From an uncultured Collinsella sp. (GTDB lineage Bacteria; Actinomycetota; Coriobacteriia; Coriobacteriales; Coriobacteriaceae): a stretch of 7,703 nucleotides of DNA. The notes under the pieces were generated by a model, which saw nothing but the letters and a program-made list of their open reading frames with translations, searched no databases and had not been told where the DNA came from. The stretch lies in contig CALFDL010000040.1 of assembly GCA_937950415.1 (NCBI GenBank), positions 1-7,703 on the forward strand, in the 5' to 3' direction. The translations under genes and the position numbers were made by a program. Below, one piece after another: positions 1 through 6,121 of the stretch. The number at the start of each line of letters is the position of its first letter. Position 1 is the stretch's first letter.

Positions 1-84
1 GACTTTGACCAGGCGCTCTTTACCTGGGCACGCGACCATCACGCCGAGTTCCACAAGAGCCTGTTCGAGGGAATTTACCTGTAG
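1..84 (+). CDS. 3' end of an unidentified protein gene
   Basis: Frame 1 is open from the window edge to a TAG at 82-84 and encodes 27 residues ending in SLFEGIYL. The peptide is rich in charged and aromatic residues (two adjacent His, several Asp and Glu, one Trp), as in the tail of a soluble cytoplasmic protein. Most of the gene lies outside the window, and I do not recognise the family from this fragment. It converges on the minus-strand PTS operon. A short hairpin (CTCGA 92-96 / TCGAG 100-104) follows the stop, but it has no T-run and is weak as a terminator. Confidence 0.6.
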   Translation, partial: DFDQALFTWARDHHAEFHKSLFEGIYL

Positions 85-207
85 GGCAAAGCTCGAAAAT
101 CGAGTATACGCAGGTAGCAAGGTATATCTAACGGGAAACCGAGAGGCCGACACTTAGCTGACCAACAATCGATAATCGATACTCCGACTGAATAAATACA
201 GAAACAA

Positions 208-242
208 CCCCCCCCCCGCATCGGAGTCAGTGCAGGGGGGGG
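208..242 (-). terminator. C10/G8 hairpin, probable terminator of the PTS operon
   Basis: On the plus strand ten C (208-217) and GCA are followed by a 10-base loop, then TGC, a bulged A (234) and eight G (235-242). Eight G:C pairs plus three more make a very stable stem. It lies about 60 bases beyond the stop of the EIID gene. Reading the minus strand, the sequence after the stem is T-rich (TTGTTTC...TATTT), which fits a terminator for the minus-strand operon, although the T-run is interrupted. It could also stop the converging plus-strand gene. The rest of 85-304 holds two ATCGAT copies (168-173, 175-180) and no gene that I can support. Confidence 0.5.
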
Positions 243-304
243 CAGTGCCTGAATCAAAACTCAGCCGGATGGCAATCAGCTCACGCTAAGCAAGGATATC
301 AACT

Positions 305-1123
305 CTAGAGAATTCCAACCGCAGAGCATGCAATCGAAAAGACGACTATCGAGACAAGAACGACCGCAGTATTTGGCTTCTTTCCCATAACCCAATAAAT
401 CACAGCTGTTGCGATTACCGAAAGCAGGCATGGCATAATCTGATCCAGCACGCCTTGAATGGCAAGGGCCTCATCGCCCGAACCGAAAGCCAGCGGAGTT
501 GTAACGCTCACCATTGAGGCAATCATTGCTCCCACCGCCATCATGCCGACGACGCCAGTCAGTCTCGTCAGACGTTTCATGATATTTGTCTCGGACAGCT
601 TAACGAGTAGCTTGCTGCCCATCTCGTAACCTTTAATGGCGCAAATGTAGCGCACGGCTTGTGCAGGTATGTTAAACAGTAAGAAAAATAGGACAGCGCC
701 GAGCGGGTTCCCCTGCATTGCGATGGAGCAGCCAATTCCGGCAGTAACCGTACGCCAAGTTGTTAGAAACAACGAATCGCCAATGCCGGACAACGGGCCC
801 ATAAGCGAAGTCTTCACATTGCTGATAGCTTCTCCACCAATTTCTCCGCCGTTCGCCTTCACCTCCTCCATTGCTGTCACAACTCCACAAACCAGTGTCG
901 CGAGATAGGGAGTGATGTTAAAGAACTCAAGATGGCGCTTCAATGCGTCTGCGCGATCTTCTTTCGACGGATACAGCTTCTTGATAATTGGGCCAAGCGT
1001 AAATGCATTCGCAAGGTACATTTGCCGCTCGTAATCCCAGGACCCCTCGAATGTCATTGAGCGTAGGAAAATTTTATTGAGATCGGACTTGGTGATTTTC
1101 GATCCACCTTCTTTAGAACTCAT
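305..1123 (-). CDS. Mannose-family PTS transporter, membrane subunit EIID
   Basis: This 272-residue protein is a full-length EIID subunit of the mannose (Man-Fru-Sor) PTS family. With EIIC it forms the membrane channel that carries the sugar while EIIB phosphorylates it. Family hallmarks are the HLEFFN block at residues 64-69 (usual form HLEFFNTHP, here followed by ITP) and GPLSGIGD at 109-116. The N-terminal half is amphipathic. Hydrophobic stretches lie at about 128-160, 187-208, 228-246 and 252-272. The ATG lies inside the end of the EIIC gene (11-base overlap), and GGAAGGAG sits about 7 bases upstream, so translation is probably coupled to EIIC. It is the last gene of the operon. The family assignment is secure; the sugar cannot be read from this subunit. 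Confidence 0.96.
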   Translation of the reverse strand: MSSKEGGSKITKSDLNKIFLRSMTFEGSWDYERQMYLANAFTLGPIIKKLYPSKEDRADALKRHLEFFNITPYLATLVCGVVTAMEEVKANGGEIGGEAISNVKTSLMGPLSGIGDSLFLTTWRTVTAGIGCSIAMQGNPLGAVLFFLLFNIPAQAVRYICAIKGYEMGSKLLVKLSETNIMKRLTRLTGVVGMMAVGAMIASMVSVTTPLAFGSGDEALAIQGVLDQIMPCLLSVIATAVIYWVMGKKPNTAVVLVSIVVFSIACSAVGIL

Positions 1124-1883
1124 CGTCGTCTCCTTCCACAGAAGCCGTAACAGCGACAGCGGATTCGCGATCTTTAAATACCATCAACAGCACAATTCCG
1201 GCGGCGATGAGCGAAACACCCAAGATTGGCAAGCCCAGATACGCACTGAGAACGAATCCAAAGATCAAATAAGGCAACAATTTCCGGTCCATGATGGTCC
1301 TAAGCAGAATGACAAAGCCGAGGGCGGGCAAAATGCCTGCGGCAACCGTCAAGCCATGCTGGACAAATTCGGGAATAGCCGCAAGTACGCCTTCCATAAC
1401 CGGAGCACCCAGCGCATAAGCTGCGGTCACATACAGCGCCTGGGGAATAATGAACCCGAAGAAGCTAGAGATAAGATGGGTCCTGCACACCCCGTCAACG
1501 TCTCCTCGTTCGGCATATCCATCGGCGGCGCGATTAATAAGAGGAATCAGAACGATGTAGCAAAAATTCCTGATTACCATTCCGAGCATTGAAATTGGGA
1601 TTGCCAAAGCAACGCCGGCGCCAGCATCTGAATGGGAAATGATCGCAAACGCAGTGCCCAAAATGCCACCGGAAATCACGTCAGGAGGCGCAGCCGCTCC
1701 GATTCCCTGAGCGCCCATAAGGGCCAGCTCAATCGTGGCGCCGATAATACAGCCACTTGCCAAATCACCGAATGCGAGACCCACAATTGTTCCCGTTATC
1801 AGGGGTCTATCAAGCATTGATTTACCAAGAAACCAATTCGAGTAGCTAAAGCATGAAATAAGAAAGATCAACAGAATGTCCAT
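1113..1883 (-). CDS. Mannose-family PTS transporter, membrane subunit EIIC
   Basis: The 256-residue protein is an EIIC channel subunit of the mannose/N-acetylgalactosamine/sorbose PTS family. It is hydrophobic almost throughout. The conserved N-terminal region has DRPLITGTIVGLAFGD (residues 25-40), IIGATIELALMG (46-57) and GAAAPPD (62-68). The tail is short and acidic (GDDDEF). I chose the ATG at 1883 because AAAGGAG lies 5 bases before it. A GTG seven codons further upstream is in frame, but it precedes that ribosome site and would make the site coding. The gene starts 44 bases after the EIIB stop, and its end overlaps the EIID start by 11 bases. Length and order (B-C-D) are normal for the family. 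Confidence 0.96.
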   Translation of the reverse strand: MDILLIFLISCFSYSNWFLGKSMLDRPLITGTIVGLAFGDLASGCIIGATIELALMGAQGIGAAAPPDVISGGILGTAFAIISHSDAGAGVALAIPISMLGMVIRNFCYIVLIPLINRAADGYAERGDVDGVCRTHLISSFFGFIIPQALYVTAAYALGAPVMEGVLAAIPEFVQHGLTVAAGILPALGFVILLRTIMDRKLLPYLIFGFVLSAYLGLPILGVSLIAAGIVLLMVFKDRESAVAVTASVEGDDDEF

Positions 1884-1927
1884 TGCATCTCCTTTCCTTA
1901 GCACAAATATCTGTCTGCGCTAAAGGC

Positions 1928-2398
1928 CTACAGAGCCTCCGCCAGTCGCAATGCCTTATCTCCTGGCAAACTCCGAATTACGATATCGACTCCCGCCTCA
2001 ACAAGCGCAACAAGGCTCTTCTCTTCGTCCGGAGAAACGTAAACGCACCGACTAATTTGTCGGGTTCCCTCTCTCGGTATGACGTTTCCCAGATTAATTG
2101 CCTTAATATCTGGGCACCCTTGAGCGAGAAGGCAAGCATCTTTTACGGTTTTGACGACTATAAACAGACGGTATTTGTCCGTTATGCCACTTCTGATCGC
2201 CGCAATCGAATCATCAAGTCCTTTTATTACAAGCTTGCATCCAGAAGGCTTTGCCATTTTCAGTATTGCGCGTTGGGCATCATCTGCAGCAACCTCGTCA
2301 TTTGCAACAAGAATGCAATCAGCCCCTAATGCAGACAGCCAAGATACGGCAACCTGTCCATGGATAAGTCTCTCATCCACCCTCGTTGCGACGATCAT
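1928..2398 (-). CDS. Mannose-family PTS transporter, cytoplasmic subunit EIIB
   Basis: This soluble EIIB domain accepts phosphate from EIIA on a histidine and passes it to the incoming sugar. The signature RVDERLIHGQV is at the N-terminus. Its His is residue 13 if translation begins at the ATG at 2398, or residue 16 from an in-frame GTG at 2407. I favour 2398: GGTGA lies 5 bases upstream of it, whereas the only site for the GTG is AGGA at 4 bases. Family proteins also commonly begin M-I-x-x-x-R-(I/V)-D. At 156 residues it has the usual length for a stand-alone EIIB. It is the second gene of the operon, about 43 bases after the deglycase stop. No EIIA domain is fused to it and none is encoded next to it, so its phosphate donor must be encoded elsewhere. 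Confidence 0.95.
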   Translation of the reverse strand: MIVATRVDERLIHGQVAVSWLSALGADCILVANDEVAADDAQRAILKMAKPSGCKLVIKGLDDSIAAIRSGITDKYRLFIVVKTVKDACLLAQGCPDIKAINLGNVIPREGTRQISRCVYVSPDEEKSLVALVEAGVDIVIRSLPGDKALRLAEAL

Positions 2399-2441
2399 AA
2401 TTGTCACCCATTCCTAAAAGCGAGTCGATAAAACCAGGCGT

Positions 2442-3410
2442 TTAATACTCGACATGCCACATATAACGGCGCGTCATCAGATCGTGTTTCCTGATATCCC
2501 CGAGTGCAGACAGGAGCCTACGCTGTGCCGCATCAAACACAAAGTGATTGAAGAACTCGCAGACGCTTGCCGGGAATTGATTGATATAGAGCTCCTTCGC
2601 ATCCAGCACCGTGACGCGGTCGGCATATTCATCAAGGAACTTCTTTGCACGCTCATCGTTGGAACGATTTCGGCCATCACTCATAAACAGAACGAAGGGA
2701 GTAGTTCGGTCCACAATCTCAAACGGCCCATGGAAGAACTCGCCGGTATTGATGAGGGGCGCATGGACCCATTGCATCTCCATCAAGCTGCAAATGGAGA
2801 AACCATAGCCGACACCCAGGGCAGGGCCGCCAGCAAGCGGTACGATAATCTTATCGTCCTTGTGCGAACGGGCAAACTCTTGCGCGCGGGGCTCGATATA
2901 ACGAACGACCTCATTCACAACGTCCTGCAGCATATCAAACGCCGCGTTAGCGTCATTCAGATACTCATAGCCATCGAAAGCAGAGAGGATCTCAAAGGCG
3001 AGCTTGAGAATAGGAGCGGCGTTGCTCTCCATATATTTAGTCTCGGGATTAAAGATTGTGTTAAAGGGGACGTGGTAATCAGCAATCTTGCTCATATTGG
3101 CATTGGGATCATGGCAATAGGCAATCGTAATCGCCCCGGCATTCTTCGCGACCTCGGTCGCCACCATGGTCTCGGGGGTTCCCGAGAGCGAGCAGAATAC
3201 GGCAATGGAGTTCTCATCCAGGGCCTTCGGGGTGGCGTGCACGAATTCGTTACTCGTAATCATCTGTGCGTCGATACCCTTGCCCTCGCGCTGAATCAAG
3301 TAGAAGGCCGGATACTGAGCAAGGAGAGACCCTCCGCAAGCCACGAAGTAAACGTTCTTGGGATGGAAATCCTTGGCGAGCAGGTCCTGGACGATTTTCT
3401 CTTCTTTCAT
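2442..3410 (-). CDS. SIS-domain sugar-phosphate deglycase, FrlB/GfrF-like
   Basis: This 322-residue protein has two SIS (sugar isomerase) domains, roughly residues 18-150 and 170-310, like the isomerase half of GlmS and the fructosamine-6-phosphate deglycases FrlB and GfrF. The first domain has YFVACGGS (21-28) and CSLSGTPET (73-81), where the sugar phosphate binds. The second has LMEMQW (209-214) and GEFFHGPFEIV (223-233). Compared from memory with FrlB and FraB, Glu211 and His227 match the catalytic Glu/His pair in identity and in their 16-residue spacing. The tail RRYMWHVEY also resembles the FrlB tail. The likely reaction is splitting of a phosphorylated Amadori or Heyns compound into glucose-6-phosphate (or a related sugar phosphate) and a free amine. 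It is the first gene of the PTS operon, with GGAG 5 bases before the ATG. An AgaS-like amino-sugar isomerase/deaminase is the main alternative. The fold is certain; the substrate is inferred. Confidence 0.85.
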   Translation of the reverse strand: MKEEKIVQDLLAKDFHPKNVYFVACGGSLLAQYPAFYLIQREGKGIDAQMITSNEFVHATPKALDENSIAVFCSLSGTPETMVATEVAKNAGAITIAYCHDPNANMSKIADYHVPFNTIFNPETKYMESNAAPILKLAFEILSAFDGYEYLNDANAAFDMLQDVVNEVVRYIEPRAQEFARSHKDDKIIVPLAGGPALGVGYGFSICSLMEMQWVHAPLINTGEFFHGPFEIVDRTTPFVLFMSDGRNRSNDERAKKFLDEYADRVTVLDAKELYINQFPASVCEFFNHFVFDAAQRRLLSALGDIRKHDLMTRRYMWHVEY

Positions 3411-3424
3411 CGCTACTCCTTTGT

Positions 3425-3454
3425 ATTAATACATGTCCTACTACATGTATTAAT
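3425..3454. promoter_or_regulatory. Operator dyad upstream of the deglycase-PTS operon
   Basis: A perfect inverted repeat with 12-base arms, ATTAATACATGT (3425-3436) and ACATGTATTAAT (3443-3454), surrounds a 6-base spacer. The core is ATACATGT-N6-ACATGTAT (3429-3450). It lies just downstream of the predicted operon promoter, across the expected transcription start, where a bound repressor would block transcription. The same half-site and spacing recur before the GntR gene, which makes that regulator the obvious binder. Confidence 0.8.
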
Positions 3455-3457
3455 TAG

Positions 3458-3485
3458 AGAATAATCCACGCTGCAGCGTAGTCAA
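3458..3485 (-). promoter_or_regulatory. Predicted promoter of the deglycase-PTS operon
   Basis: On the minus strand a -35 box TTGACT (3485-3480, 5 of 6 consensus) and a -10 box TATTCT (3463-3458, 4 of 6) are separated by 16 bases. The transcription start would fall near 3451, inside the operator dyad, leaving a leader of about 40 bases before the deglycase ATG. The -35 box directly follows the terminator of the upstream regulator gene. Confidence 0.65.
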
Positions 3486-3486
3486 G

Positions 3487-3519
3487 AAAAAACTGTCGTT
3501 TTCCCGCGAACGGCAGTTT
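3487..3519 (-). terminator. Rho-independent terminator of the GntR regulator gene
   Basis: On the minus strand AAACTG (3519-3514) pairs with CAGTTT (3495-3490). After one mismatch, four more pairs (CGTT... over 3512-3509 with 3500-3497) close an 8-base loop. A run of six T (3492-3487) begins at the foot of the stem. It starts about 24 bases past the regulator stop, so the regulator and the operon are separate transcription units although they lie in tandem. Confidence 0.7.
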
Positions 3520-3542
3520 AGAGTCGTAAGCGGCAAGCGCTT

Positions 3543-4259
3543 CTATGCGTAAAACTGATAAAGACCCGGATCGTCGGCAATGGCATGCTGATCGGCAACA
3601 TGCAGCGGATGCCCTTCCGAATCTTTAACGAAGGACCTATTGAATAGCAGAGCCGAACCAAGGTCGACCTTGAGGAGCTCAGCGTCTCGATCGTCCGCAT
3701 AGACAATTCCTATACGACGAGTAAGTTCCCCCGGCATCACGCCATGGCGCTGCAAAAGTTCGTATAAAGACCCTTCGAGATCGTGTTCGGCCAAGAACGC
3801 GAAGGAAGCTCGAAAGTAATTGGTTTCGGACAGTACCGGCCTACCATCAGAAAACCTAACGCGACAGAGCTTAAAAGCAGGCGAATTGTCTAGGCCCAGA
3901 AATGAAACCACTTCCTTTGGACAATCCGCTTCGAGAGAGGCGGACACAATCCGTGCAGACGGCTCCTTTCCCTGCAATCGGCAAAGATCAGAAAAGCTGA
4001 CAGAAGAACGTGCATGTCCGTCAGAAGCAGCAGACGTACTCTCGTTATCTGCAACGAATGTGCCTCGCCCATGCTCTTTTACCATCAGGCCTTCATTTAC
4101 AAGATTCGCCAATGCGTGTCGCAGCGTCACGCGGCTGACGCCAAACTGCTTGCACAAAATCTGTTCTCCCGGGACTTGCTCACCAGGCCCCCAGGCACCC
4201 GATTCAATATTCGCCTTTAAACGGTCTTCAACCTGAAGATATAGCGGCTTTTCATCCAT
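3543..4259 (-). CDS. GntR-family regulator with UTRA effector domain
   Basis: This 238-residue protein has a winged helix-turn-helix at residues 4-70: PLYLQVEDRL, the recognition region CKQFGVSRVTLRHALANL (36-53) and the wing GRGTFV (64-69). It is followed by a UTRA ligand-binding domain (about 88-235) with the usual YFRA and SLYELL-type blocks (148-151, 165-169). Members of this HutC/UTRA subfamily normally repress sugar or amino-sugar operons and release DNA when a sugar phosphate binds. Of two adjacent ATGs (4262 and 4259), the second lies 5 bases from AGGAGG and the first only 2, so I take 4259. The position directly upstream of the deglycase-PTS operon and the paired dyads suggest it represses that operon and itself, probably induced by the phosphorylated substrate. 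Confidence 0.92.
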   Translation of the reverse strand: MDEKPLYLQVEDRLKANIESGAWGPGEQVPGEQILCKQFGVSRVTLRHALANLVNEGLMVKEHGRGTFVADNESTSAASDGHARSSVSFSDLCRLQGKEPSARIVSASLEADCPKEVVSFLGLDNSPAFKLCRVRFSDGRPVLSETNYFRASFAFLAEHDLEGSLYELLQRHGVMPGELTRRIGIVYADDRDAELLKVDLGSALLFNRSFVKDSEGHPLHVADQHAIADDPGLYQFYA

Positions 4260-4279
4260 CATTACCTCCTGACAGTCTG

Positions 4280-4301
4280 ATACTTGTAATATTACATGTA
4301 T
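4280..4301. promoter_or_regulatory. Operator dyad upstream of the GntR gene
   Basis: ATACTTGT (4280-4287), six bases, then ACATGTAT (4294-4301) form a dyad with a single mismatch. The half-site and 6-base spacer match the dyad before the deglycase-PTS operon, and the two sites share TACATGTATT exactly (3442-3451, 4293-4302). The site lies 20 bases upstream of the regulator start codon, which fits autoregulation. I could not identify a convincing promoter for this gene: TATAAA on the minus strand at 4363-4358 is a possible -10 but lacks a good -35. Confidence 0.7.
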
Positions 4302-4591
4302 TGACTTTCCGTCAGCTGCATATGCGTCACCATTTTCAAATTAGTTGGAGAAAACCCTTTATAGAAATGAGGAAGTGCGAAGCATAACGCGCCGAGCACG
4401 ATGTCTACGCGTTCCCCATTGGAGCGCTGCGGGCGTAGGGCGGTGCATCTCAGCTCATTTGATTATCTTGACTGGCAATTTAGTCATCAAAGCTACGGCT
4501 CCGCCTCGTCATAGGTAATGGCGAGGCGGAGCCGCGATCAGAAATAGCGACGTTACGAACAGAACGCCGTTGAGAATCCCATGCGAAAACG
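4302..4591. other. Intergenic stretch between the regulator and the endonuclease gene
   Basis: This non-coding stretch separates the divergently read regulator upstream region from the tail of the endonuclease gene. It presumably holds the regulator promoter at its left end. The only clear structure is the hairpin at 4496-4534. A weak pair CTACGC (4405-4410) / GCGTAG (4433-4438) is also present. I see no open frame with a ribosome site, no tRNA and no repeats. Confidence 0.5.
4496..4534 (-). terminator. Strong GC-rich hairpin, possible terminator of the endonuclease gene
   Basis: CGGCTCCGCCTCG (4496-4508) is a perfect inverted repeat of CGAGGCGGAGCCG (4522-4534). Four further pairs (TCAT with ATGG, one of them a wobble) reduce the loop to five bases, giving a 17-pair stem. 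It lies 57 bases beyond the stop of the minus-strand endonuclease gene, where a terminator is expected. Neither side has a proper T-run: the minus strand continues TAGCTTTGATG. Intrinsic termination is therefore uncertain, and it may instead protect an RNA 3' end. Confidence 0.45.
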
Positions 4592-5911
4592 CTACAGCCC
4601 CAGAATATGCTCCAGGTAGCCCTTGTTGAACCAGAACGATTGCTTCGTCATCCAACGCCCGTCGGGCAGTTCGTAAGCATTCCTTGCGATGTCACCGATC
4701 TCTGTTCCATCGGCAAACTTGTAAGCCGCTTTTGACGTATGCGGACGAACGTGAACAATTGGGTTGTCCGCCATACCGGGCAGATTGTTAGTCACTTTGA
4801 GCTTTCCGCTCGCATCCCGATACGGATTGAGCTCAACGCCCTCACGTATTACCTTTCGCGTCTCATCCCAACAAGCTTTCGCAGGGCCTTCGATTTCGTT
4901 TTCTCCCATCGCCCAGAACAAACAACGGTCGAGACGCAGCACGCCATCGTGGTCCTCGCGAAACACAACGAAGAAGAAGCGATTAGTCTCAAGGCATGCA
5001 TGAAAAGGCGACGTTTCCCAGTCTTCCTCAATTAAACGCTTGAACTCAAACGGTGGGAACGACATAGCTTGTTCGATGTGCCCCCTGTTGTTAACTCGAA
5101 CGGTTCGGACGGAAATGCCTGCCTTGACGAATTCCTCGGCAGCATTGTTTTTGATTCCGAGCATACGATAGACGAGCGTTGTCCATTGCGCCTTATTGCC
5201 CGTGTACTCCAACCCGTATTGCTCCGCAATCTGACGATCAGTTTCGCCATAGTGTTGCTCGATAAGTCCAGTTACGTAACTTTCGAAATCGATAGACTTG
5301 CCATCGTCCTGAACAATGCTCTCCCCGACTCGCGGAGCACCGAGGACATAAGTATGGAGCACATAGTCCATATACGAGCGCTTGAGGGAAAAGGCGCGAC
5401 GCTTTGCGCGATGACGCTCAATCTCACCCGTATCGGTATTGAAGTATTCATAATACTGGTCCGCCCACATCGTGGCCTCAGTTGCGCCCTTCGTGCAAGC
5501 ACCCAGATAAGTCGTCATGCCTTCTGAAAGCTCGTCCGCACGGCCATCCTGAATATAGGAAATAATCTTCTCGTAGTCGGCGCGAATGATTTTCATGTCT
5601 TTTTCGGGAAGACGCACCATGACAGCGCGCTCGATACGCTGGTCATATTTGTCGATAGAACGATCTCGGCCGTAATAAATCAACAGAATATTGCTGAGCT
5701 TAGTCTTGAGGTGAGAATTGTCATAGTCGAGCGAAACAGGACGGTCGTAAGGGATCATGGTCAGGACAAGACGCTCACCCGCAGACTTACGGCCATTCTT
5801 GAGCACATCGAAACACGTTGCCTTGAGCTCAACGCCCGCCTCGGGAAAATCGGGACGGTCGTCGCTATTGGCCTTGTAGCCAAAGTAGCGCTCCTCGATA
5901 AGAGTACCCAT
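4592..5911 (-). CDS. Sau3AI-family type II restriction endonuclease, catalytic and C-terminal part (gene frameshifted)
   Basis: This 439-codon frame carries the catalytic MutH-like domain of a Sau3AI-type endonuclease, which cuts at GATC sites. GTLIEERYFG and PDFPEAGVELK near its N-terminus match the MutH/Sau3AI active site: Asp21, Glu28 and Lys30 reproduce the D-x6-E-x-K spacing, and Glu6 matches the further conserved Glu. A second, degenerate MutH-like copy starts near residue 245: EFVKAGISVRT (260-270) aligns with DFPEAGVELKA, but Glu and Lys are replaced by Ser267 and Arg269. This fits the non-cutting, DNA-binding C-terminal domain of Sau3AI. The ATG at 5911 is probably not the native start, because 60 native N-terminal residues are encoded upstream and end in a frameshift at 5918-5922. 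AAGG lies 4 bases before this ATG, so some internal initiation is conceivable. Restoring one base gives a 499-residue protein, close to Sau3AI (about 490). GATC specificity is inferred from both partners. Confidence 0.85.
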   Translation of the reverse strand: MGTLIEERYFGYKANSDDRPDFPEAGVELKATCFDVLKNGRKSAGERLVLTMIPYDRPVSLDYDNSHLKTKLSNILLIYYGRDRSIDKYDQRIERAVMVRLPEKDMKIIRADYEKIISYIQDGRADELSEGMTTYLGACTKGATEATMWADQYYEYFNTDTGEIERHRAKRRAFSLKRSYMDYVLHTYVLGAPRVGESIVQDDGKSIDFESYVTGLIEQHYGETDRQIAEQYGLEYTGNKAQWTTLVYRMLGIKNNAAEEFVKAGISVRTVRVNNRGHIEQAMSFPPFEFKRLIEEDWETSPFHACLETNRFFFVVFREDHDGVLRLDRCLFWAMGENEIEGPAKACWDETRKVIREGVELNPYRDASGKLKVTNNLPGMADNPIVHVRPHTSKAAYKFADGTEIGDIARNAYELPDGRWMTKQSFWFNKGYLEHILGL

Positions 5912-5917
5912 ACCGCC

Positions 5918-6090
5918 TTTTTGGAGCCAAAGTCCTTGGGCGCACTCTCCCCTTCCGGGGCAATACCGAGCTCGAGAATATCGCGGAACGTCATGCCGTC
6001 GAGATTGGCAGCGTAGCGCTCAATGCTTGAAGGGTCAGAAAAATCAGTATCGTCAAGCATGCGCTTGAAATCGAGGCGCTTCTTGGACAC
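5918..6090 (-). pseudogene. 5' part of the Sau3AI-type endonuclease gene, cut off by a frameshift
   Basis: The native start is most likely the GTG at 6090, with GGAGGT 6 bases upstream (6101-6096), opening a frame that begins (M)SKKRLDFKRML. It encodes 56 residues, ending KDFGS, of the N-terminal helical region usual in this family (YAANLDGMTFRDILEL at 26-41). At the A5 run (minus strand, plus positions 5922-5918) the frame leaves the catalytic domain by one base. Six A would give KDFGSKKGGMGTLIEE continuously. As written, translation runs on in the wrong frame to a stop at 5761 and gives a 109-residue product without the active site. The cause may be a real deletion, a variable tract or a sequencing error. 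The heptamer C AAA AAG lacks the leading A of a standard -1 slippery site, so programmed shifting is less likely. Confidence 0.8.
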
Positions 6091-6121
6091 GGGATACCTC
6101 CGAAACTCGCAACTAACCCCA

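Noticed and set aside
168..180. Tandem ATCGAT copies as a possible regulatory repeat
   Set aside because: They are only two 6-base palindromes between converging units, within chance expectation.
75..257. 60-residue minus-strand frame in the left intergenic region
   Set aside because: It reads through the C10/G8 terminator hairpin, has no ribosome site, and resembles nothing known.
1884..1904. Seven-codon N-terminal extension of EIIC from a GTG at 1904
   Set aside because: It would make the AAAGGAG ribosome site coding, and homologues start at the hydrophobic segment.
2454..3464. Long plus-strand open frame (336 codons) opposite the deglycase gene
   Set aside because: It is a mirror of the well-supported minus-strand SIS gene, has no recognisable domain, and runs through the operator and promoter.
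5915..5925. Programmed -1 frameshift site in the endonuclease gene
   Set aside because: C AAA AAG lacks the leading A of the efficient A AAA AAG heptamer, and I saw no clear downstream stem. A simple deletion or sequencing error is more economical.
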